Below are positions 32,627 to 37,838 of a stretch of 37,838 nt of DNA, piece after piece. The notes beneath the pieces were generated by a model. That model was not told the DNA's origin and searched no databases. It saw only the letters and a list, made by a program, of their open reading frames with translations. The position numbers were made by a program, and so were the translations under genes. Source of the stretch: Caldithrix abyssi (GTDB lineage Bacteria > Calditrichota > Calditrichia > Calditrichales > Calditrichaceae); assembly GCA_011369465.1 (NCBI GenBank), contig DRQG01000097.1:1-37838 (forward strand), read 5' to 3'. The number at the start of each line of letters is the position of its first letter. Within the stretch, counting starts at the first letter, position 1.

Positions 32627-33547
32627 TCAGAAATTGAACCGGCGGGCAATTTCCCGGCAAATATTCTGCAAATCCTTTTCGCTGTTAATTTCCGTCCATT
32701 CGATCCGTTTATCCTGACGGAACCAGGTGAGCTGACGCTTGGCGTATCGTCTGGAGTTGCGTTTTATCTGCTCCGTCATTTCCTCGTAGGATACGGCGCC
32801 ATCCAGATAGGCAAAAGCTTCTTTGTATCCCACCGTGTTCAGGGCATTTAATGGGGGAGCGTAGCCCGCATCCCGGAGGCGCCGGACTTCATCCAGCAGA
32901 CCCTGCTCAAGCATTTTATCCACGCGGCGGTTAATCCGTTCGTACAGGATGTTTCGGTCGGCGGTTAAACCGAAAAACCGTGGTTCAAAATCTGCTTTTC
33001 TGGTTTGTTTTTGCAGATCGGAAAATCGTTGGCCGCTGAGTTCCCACACTTCCAGGGCGCGCAGGATGCGTTTTTCGTCGGCGGGACTTATTTTTTGCGC
33101 GTACACGGGATCAACCGCTTTCAATTGCTCAAACATGGCCGGAAGTCCTTTCCGTTTTGTTTGATCGGCCAGCTCCTTCCTCAGGCTGTCGTCCCGCAAA
33201 TCGGCTTCGAATAAGCCATCCACCAAAGCGCGGATATACAGACCGGATCCGCCCACGACGAGGGGAATACGACCGCGCTGCTGTATTTGCCGGATCACCT
33301 GCCGCGCTTCTTTTCCATACATCCCGGCGCTGTAATAGGCGTCCGGCTCGAGGATATCGATGAAATGGTGGGGAATTTTTTCGAGAATTGATTTATCCGG
33401 CTTGGCCGTGCCGATATCCATATATTTGTAAATTTGCCGCGAATCGGCCGATACAACTTCCACAGAAAAATAGTCGGAAAGCAAAACGGATAAGGCGGTT
33501 TTACCAACAGCAGTAGGTCCAACTATGATGGGAACAGTGAAAGACAT
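32627..33547 (-). CDS. miaA: tRNA dimethylallyltransferase MiaA
   Basis: Transfers a dimethylallyl group to N6 of A37 in tRNAs that read codons beginning with U. The 306 residues from the ATG at 33547 start with the P-loop IIVGPTAVGKTALS. Next come DSRQIYKYMDIGTAKP (tRNA/DMAPP site), HHFIDIL, GGSGLYIRALVDG, and RNSRRYAKRQLTWFR near the end, as in all MiaA proteins. A TTG at 33580 in the same frame would add 11 residues without family support. The gene lies downstream of mutL by about 150 bases and may share its transcript; the mutL-miaA neighbourhood is common in bacteria. Confidence 0.97.
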   Translation of the reverse strand: MSFTVPIIVGPTAVGKTALSVLLSDYFSVEVVSADSRQIYKYMDIGTAKPDKSILEKIPHHFIDILEPDAYYSAGMYGKEARQVIRQIQQRGRIPLVVGGSGLYIRALVDGLFEADLRDDSLRKELADQTKRKGLPAMFEQLKAVDPVYAQKISPADEKRILRALEVWELSGQRFSDLQKQTRKADFEPRFFGLTADRNILYERINRRVDKMLEQGLLDEVRRLRDAGYAPPLNALNTVGYKEAFAYLDGAVSYEEMTEQIKRNSRRYAKRQLTWFRQDKRIEWTEINSEKDLQNICREIARRFNF

Positions 33548-33694
33548 AAATGCACCCTGGGGAGAAATTCCAAACGACAAATGGCAAATTACAAACAGAT
33601 TTAAGTCGAAAAAATTTATTTTAAAACGGTATCAATGCGGTTTAAGTTTCGGCTTTGTACAGGATTATTAATGTACTATTGAATATTCTCTCGT

Positions 33695-35509
33695 CTATGT
33701 TATTCGTTTAAATTTGCGGTCCAGTTCTTCCAAATCCATGGTTACAATAACCGGGCGGCCGTGCGGGCAGAAAAAGGGCGACTCGCAGGCAAAAAGTTGA
33801 TCCACCAGATCCTGCATTTCCTGTTGAGAAAGGGTTTCGCCCGATTTTACCGCATTTTTACAGGCATAGGCGGCGGCCACTTTTTCGTTATGGTTAAAAT
33901 CGTGCAGAGGGCGGTTCCGATAATAATCGATAATGTCCAATAGTATCTGCGACTCCCGCCCCACTTTAACATCGGCCGGCATGGCTTCAATCACAATGGT
34001 TGTACCGCTAAACACTTTGATGCTGAATCCGATATGATTCAGAACTTCATAAATATCTTTAAAAACGGAAAAATCTTCATAGTTTAGAGTCAGTTTTTGC
34101 GGGAAAAGCAATTTCTGGCTGATCATCGGCTGTTTTTCATTAAGGACTTTAAGAATGCGTTCGTACAAAACCCGTTCGTGGGCCACATGTTGATCGATGA
34201 TTACCATACCGCTTTTGATTTCGGAAAGAATGTAGCGGTTATGGATTTGCCAGAACTTGGCTTGTTCGCTAAAAACAGGCGCCGGGGTACTCGGCAGGTT
34301 TTCGGGTTGTCCGGTTTCGGCCGGATGTTCTTTTTCCCCGGAGTTTTGCTGAGTACTTTCGGGTTCAAAGTATGTAAGGCTCAGTTGATCTCCGGAGTAC
34401 CGGGCCATGGAATGTTTGCGGCTTTTAAGTTCGCTCATAATCTCACCGGGTGTGGATTGCAATGAACGTCCCACCGCACTGCCGGAAGGCGCCGAATTAA
34501 AAGAAGGGATGACGTTTTCTTTTTTTAATACACTTTGAACGCTGTTAATGAAAAAATAGTAAATACTGCGTTCGTTGGCGAAACGCACTTCCATTTTGGC
34601 CGGATGCACATTCACATCCACCAGGGCCGGATCGATATCAATGAACAGACAATACACCGGATAGGAACCGGCCGGGATCAGGTTGGCATAACCCTGCACA
34701 ATGGCATAACCCAGGGAACGCGCCTGAATGGGACGGCCGTTAAGAAAAATGTATTGCCAGCCGCGCGACTTACGGGTGAGATCGGGACGGCTGATAAATC
34801 CGGATAACTGCACGCCGCCCAAAGAAGCAGACAGGGGCAGCAAGTCTTTGTACAAGGCGTCACCGAAGATTTCGCGCACCCGTTCGTTAATCTCCGCCGG
34901 CTTTAAATTAAAAATTTGTTTTCCGTCCATGGTCAGTTCAAAATGGATATCCGGGTAGGCCAGGAAAAAACGCTTGAGCGTGGTAAGAATTTGCTGGCTT
35001 TCGCTGTTATCGGCCCGTAAAAACTGACGCCTGGCCGGGGTATTGAAAAACAGGTTCTTTACACTGATGCTGGTTCCCGTATTGGAGGCGTTCTTTTTAA
35101 AATCCCGCACCTTGCCGCCGTGAATCACAAGTAAATTGCCCAGCTTTTCTTCTTTTGTCTTCGATTTGATTTCCACCTGACTTACCGAAGCGATACTGGG
35201 CAGCGCCTCGCCCCGAAATCCGAGCGTTTCAATACGCTGCAGATCATCCGCTTTTTTTATTTTGCTGGTGGCGTGGCGCTCAAAGGCCAGGCGAATGTCT
35301 TCTTCTCCCATACCGACACCGTTATCCACCACCTGAATAAGCTGCTTACCGCCTTTTTCGATAAAAACAGCGATACGCTGGGCTTCGGCATCGATGGCGT
35401 TTTCCACCAGTTCCTTAACCACCGAGGCAGGACGTTCCACCACCTCACCGGCAGCAATTTTATTGGCCAGATTTTCCGGTAAAATTTTTATTTTTGATTG
35501 AAGCGGCAT
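33695..35509 (-). CDS. mutL: DNA mismatch repair protein MutL with endonuclease motif
   Basis: ATPase of mismatch repair that links MutS to strand incision. The 604 residues from the ATG at 35509 begin KIKILPENLANKIAAGEVVERP, as in family members; an in-frame start at 35608 would add a hydrophobic extension of 33 residues that the family lacks. The GHKL ATPase motifs are ELVENAIDAEA, DNGVGM and TLGFRGEAL. The middle (about 350-420) is a variable linker. The C-terminal domain has DQHVAHERVLYE, the metal-binding endonuclease motif absent from E. coli MutL, and finishes with ACKNAVKSG and CPHGRP. It should therefore nick DNA itself, implying a MutH-independent system. Confidence 0.97.
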   Translation of the reverse strand: MPLQSKIKILPENLANKIAAGEVVERPASVVKELVENAIDAEAQRIAVFIEKGGKQLIQVVDNGVGMGEEDIRLAFERHATSKIKKADDLQRIETLGFRGEALPSIASVSQVEIKSKTKEEKLGNLLVIHGGKVRDFKKNASNTGTSISVKNLFFNTPARRQFLRADNSESQQILTTLKRFFLAYPDIHFELTMDGKQIFNLKPAEINERVREIFGDALYKDLLPLSASLGGVQLSGFISRPDLTRKSRGWQYIFLNGRPIQARSLGYAIVQGYANLIPAGSYPVYCLFIDIDPALVDVNVHPAKMEVRFANERSIYYFFINSVQSVLKKENVIPSFNSAPSGSAVGRSLQSTPGEIMSELKSRKHSMARYSGDQLSLTYFEPESTQQNSGEKEHPAETGQPENLPSTPAPVFSEQAKFWQIHNRYILSEIKSGMVIIDQHVAHERVLYERILKVLNEKQPMISQKLLFPQKLTLNYEDFSVFKDIYEVLNHIGFSIKVFSGTTIVIEAMPADVKVGRESQILLDIIDYYRNRPLHDFNHNEKVAAAYACKNAVKSGETLSQQEMQDLVDQLFACESPFFCPHGRPVIVTMDLEELDRKFKRIT

Positions 35510-35630
35510 AAGAGAAATATATAAAATTGCAGTCAATAAAAAAAATGAGATTAATCGTAACGCGATTTTCAAATCGCACCAGATTGATGTAACGGATAAT
35601 TCATTCAAATTTTTTTTTGATATGTTGCGT

Positions 35631-35663
35631 TATAAAAAAAAGCCCTCCGGCTTGCGGAGGGCT
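35631..35663 (-). terminator. Rho-independent terminator of dnaK
   Basis: Minus-strand RNA: AGCCCUCCG, a 5-base loop, CGGAGGGCU, then a run of eight U. The perfect 9-bp stem starts about 25 bases after the dnaK stop codon and separates dnaK from mutL. Confidence 0.92.
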
Positions 35664-35688
35664 TTCGTGCCTCTATGTGTTCTGTCCG

Positions 35689-37635
35689 TTAATTCTTCTG
35701 GTCGTCGTCCACTACTTCGTAGTCGGCGTCTTCCACTTTTTGCTCTTCGTCAGCCGGCGGCGGGGTTCCTGCGGATGCTTGCGGACCGCCTGCCGCTCCG
35801 GCTTCTGCTCCCGGCTGAGCGCCGGGTTGGGCACCGCCGGTTTGGGCGTACATCTTTTGCGCTACTTCATTCCAGACGGAATTCACCGCTTCCATTGCCG
35901 ATTTCATTTCGTTTACATCGTTATTTTTATGAGCTTCTTTAAGACGCCCTAATGCCGTCTCAATTTTCGATTTATCCTCGCTGTTCATCTTGTCGCCCAT
36001 TTCTTTCAACTGCTTCTCAGTTTGGTAAATGGTGGTATCGGCCTGGTTCTTGGTTTCGATCTCTTCCCGTTTGCGCTTATCTTCCGCGGCGTGCGCCTGA
36101 GCTTCTTTCTTCATTTTTTCAATTTCTTGTTCGCTAAGGCCGCTGGAAGCTTCGATACGGATACTCTGTTCTTTACCGGTGGCCTTATCCTTTGCGGTTA
36201 CATGCAAAATACCGTTGGCATCCACATCAAAGGTAACCTCGATCTGCGGAATACCGCGCGGCGCAGGCGGAATACCGTCGAGGATAAATTTACCCAGCGT
36301 GCGGTTGTCCGCGGCCATCTGCCGTTCACCCTGCAGTACATGGATTTCAACCGTGGTTTGGTTGTCGGCAGCGGTAGAGAACACCTCCGTCTTTTTAGTC
36401 GGAATGGTGGTATTGGCTTCGATCAGTTTAGTGGTTACTCCGCCCAGAGTTTCAATGCCCAGAGAAAGCGGAATCACATCCAGCAGAAGCACATCTTTTA
36501 CCTCGCCGGTTAATACGGCACCCTGGATGGCCGCACCGATGGCGACAACTTCATCGGGGTTTACGCCTTTGTGGGGTTCTTTTCCAAAGAAATCTTTAAC
36601 CACTTCCTGCACCTTGGGGATACGGGTCGAGCCGCCCACCAGAATCACTTCATCGATATCAGAAGTGGTTAAACCGGCGTCCTTCAATGCCATCCGGCAA
36701 GGTTCCACCGTGCGCTGAATCAGATCATCCACCAATTGTTCGAATTTGGCGCGGGTAAGGGGAATGTTCAAATGTTTCGGGCCGGATTCCGTTGCCGTGA
36801 TAAAAGGCAGATTTATTTCCGTCTGCATGGAAGAGGACAACTCGATCTTGGCTTTTTCGGCAGCTTCTTTCAAACGCTGCAAAGCCATGGGGTCTTTCCG
36901 CAGGTCCACACCTTCCTGTTTCTGGAATTCATCAGCCAGATAATCGATTAAACGCTGATCAAAATCATCACCGCCCAGATGCGTATCTCCGTTGGTGGAT
37001 TTTACTTCGAACACGCCGTCGCCAAGTTCCAGAATGGATATATCGAACGTACCGCCGCCCAAATCAAATACGGCTATTTTTTCATCCTTTTTGCTGTCCA
37101 ACCCATAGGCTAACGAAGCAGCCGTCGGTTCGTTAATAATACGTTTCACATCCAACCCGGCAATTTTACCGGCGTCCTTGGTAGCCTGACGCTGCGCATC
37201 ATTAAAATAGGCCGGAACGGTAATGACCGCTTCGGTTACCTTTTCGCCCAGATAATCTTCCGCAGTTTGTTTCATTTTCTGCAGAATCATAGCCGAAATT
37301 TCCGGCGGGGAATATTTTTTATCACCCACATCAACCATCACTACATCATTGTTTCCGGCTTCTACTTTATAGGGCACTTCCTTGATTTCATTTTTAACTT
37401 CCTTATAAAAACGTCCCATAAACCGTTTTATAGAGAATATGGTGTTTTCAGGATTTGTTACAGCCTGTCGTTTAGCCGGCGCGCCTACCAGCCGTTCCCC
37501 TTTTTTGGTAAAAGCCACAACCGAAGGGGTAGTACGTGCGCCTTCGGCGTTGGGGATAACAACCGGTTCGCCGCCCTCCATAACAGCTACAACCGAGTTC
37601 GTAGTTCCCAGATCAATTCCAATTATTTTTCCCAT
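35689..37635 (-). CDS. dnaK: Molecular chaperone DnaK (Hsp70)
   Basis: ATP-driven chaperone that binds exposed hydrophobic segments of unfolded proteins. The 648-residue, full-length sequence starts [18 protein letters not shown] (phosphate-1 loop). It also has [24 protein letters not shown] (phosphate-2) and [13 protein letters not shown] (adenosine site). The interdomain linker is [13 protein letters not shown], the substrate-binding beta domain lies at about 390-505, and the helical lid ends in a Gly/Ala/Pro/Gln-rich tail and the acidic [17 protein letters not shown] lies seven bases before the ATG at 37635. It is a single-gene unit: no grpE, dnaJ or hrcA adjoins it in the window. A sigma-54-type promoter lies upstream and no CIRCE operator is visible. 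Confidence 0.98.
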   Translation of the reverse strand: MGKIIGIDLGTTNSVVAVMEGGEPVVIPNAEGARTTPSVVAFTKKGERLVGAPAKRQAVTNPENTIFSIKRFMGRFYKEVKNEIKEVPYKVEAGNNDVVMVDVGDKKYSPPEISAMILQKMKQTAEDYLGEKVTEAVITVPAYFNDAQRQATKDAGKIAGLDVKRIINEPTAASLAYGLDSKKDEKIAVFDLGGGTFDISILELGDGVFEVKSTNGDTHLGGDDFDQRLIDYLADEFQKQEGVDLRKDPMALQRLKEAAEKAKIELSSSMQTEINLPFITATESGPKHLNIPLTRAKFEQLVDDLIQRTVEPCRMALKDAGLTTSDIDEVILVGGSTRIPKVQEVVKDFFGKEPHKGVNPDEVVAIGAAIQGAVLTGEVKDVLLLDVIPLSLGIETLGGVTTKLIEANTTIPTKKTEVFSTAADNQTTVEIHVLQGERQMAADNRTLGKFILDGIPPAPRGIPQIEVTFDVDANGILHVTAKDKATGKEQSIRIEASSGLSEQEIEKMKKEAQAHAAEDKRKREEIETKNQADTTIYQTEKQLKEMGDKMNSEDKSKIETALGRLKEAHKNNDVNEMKSAMEAVNSVWNEVAQKMYAQTGGAQPGAQPGAEAGAAGGPQASAGTPPPADEEQKVEDADYEVVDDDQKN

Positions 37636-37687
37636 TTTATTTCCTCCTTTTAAGCTTTGATTTTCAATCTATCATCATTTTTCGCTT

Positions 37688-37704
37688 TGCAAGGTTTGTG
37701 CCAA
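37688..37704 (-). promoter_or_regulatory. Near-consensus sigma-54 promoter upstream of dnaK
   Basis: Minus strand TTGGCACAAACCTTGCA. The -24 block TGGCAC and the -12 block TTGCA are both perfect, and the GG and GC dinucleotides are separated by the required 10 bases. The predicted start is near 37677, leaving a leader of about 40 bases before the AGGAGG ribosome-binding site. No good -35/-10 pair for the main sigma factor was found in the same stretch. Confidence 0.7.
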
Positions 37705-37792
37705 AGGCGGATAAATACATATATCTTCTTTAATTTCAATATGTTGCAATATTTTTTAATTCAAGAAAGCTAAATACGAGCGAACGATTCTA

Positions 37793-37826
37793 AGCCAGAT
37801 TGGCAGGAATAGCCATGGTTTGGCAG
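37793..37826. promoter_or_regulatory. Two dyads, candidate enhancer sites for dnaK
   Basis: AGCCA-GATT-GGCAG type sites in tandem: AGCCAGATTGGCAG (37793-37806) and AGCCATGGTTTGGCAG (37811-37826). Both share AGCCA and TGGCAG ends around a centre that differs by two bases. They lie about 115-150 bases upstream of the predicted sigma-54 start, the usual location of activator sites. Confidence 0.5.
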
Positions 37827-37838
37827 AAAATACATTTA

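Noticed and set aside
34097-34465. 122-codon plus-strand frame inside mutL
   Set aside because: Antisense shadow of a well-supported mutL gene.
36022-36718. 163- and 179-codon plus-strand frames inside dnaK
   Set aside because: Long antisense frames caused by codon usage in a conserved gene; no start signals or family similarity.
37636-37838. CIRCE/HrcA operator before dnaK
   Set aside because: Looked for the TTAGCACTC-N9-GAGTGCTAA pattern and did not find it.

Overview
The window is a 37.8-kb chromosomal segment from a Gram-negative (diderm) bacterium, most likely of the FCB superphylum and possibly Calditrichota/Ignavibacteriota-like. This placement is inferred from gene content only. The pointers are a giant one-protein hybrid two-component regulator (beta-propeller, Y_Y_Y, histidine kinase, receiver, AraC HTH), paired PATAN/DUF4388 signalling proteins, a predicted outer-membrane barrel ending in Phe, a lipoprotein with a lipobox, a MutL with the endonuclease motif, and sigma-54-type promoters. 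No rRNA, tRNA, CRISPR array, phage gene or intact insertion sequence was recognised.

Layout. 1-699: 3' part of a histidine kinase. 700-1356: gene-free, with a MITE-like remnant and several short palindromes. 1357-8170 (minus): lytic transglycosylase, membrane-bound PP2C/SpoIIE phosphatase, and a PAS-GGDEF-EAL protein. 8457-11715 (minus): a three-gene operon joined by two 4-nt ATGA overlaps. It encodes a pseudo-receiver/PATAN/GTPase protein, a pseudo-receiver/PATAN protein, and a small protein that looks like the same GTPase fold with a dead P-loop. 11793-16460 (minus): two RNA methyltransferases, a radical SAM protein and a TPR protein that ends in an excisionase-like helix-turn-helix. 16767-20871 (minus): a predicted outer-membrane barrel, a secreted protein of about six helical repeats, and a lipoprotein. 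21452-25788 (plus): an ArnT/GT39-like glycosyltransferase, a PAP2 phosphatase and an SLC13-like permease, set among repeat-rich spacers. The permease is bracketed by long inverted repeats. 26184-27557 (minus): glutamine synthetase. 28115-32565 (plus): a 55-residue zinc-ribbon-like gene with its own promoter and terminator, then the hybrid two-component regulator. 32627-37635 (minus): miaA, mutL and dnaK.

How the parts fit. The left half is rich in signal transduction (kinase, phosphatase, c-di-GMP enzyme, PATAN/GTPase module). The middle is envelope-related (helical-repeat protein, barrel, lipoprotein, glycosyltransferase, PAP2). The right half is housekeeping (glutamine synthetase, tRNA modification, mismatch repair, chaperone). 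The most unusual observations are: (i) the PATAN operon, with a P-loop-bearing GTPase-like domain and a P-loop-dead relative; (ii) a near-consensus sigma-54 promoter in front of dnaK, with two matching dyads about 115-150 bp upstream, and a second sigma-54-like promoter before the lipoprotein; (iii) the inverted repeats around the permease; (iv) the TPR-HTH protein.
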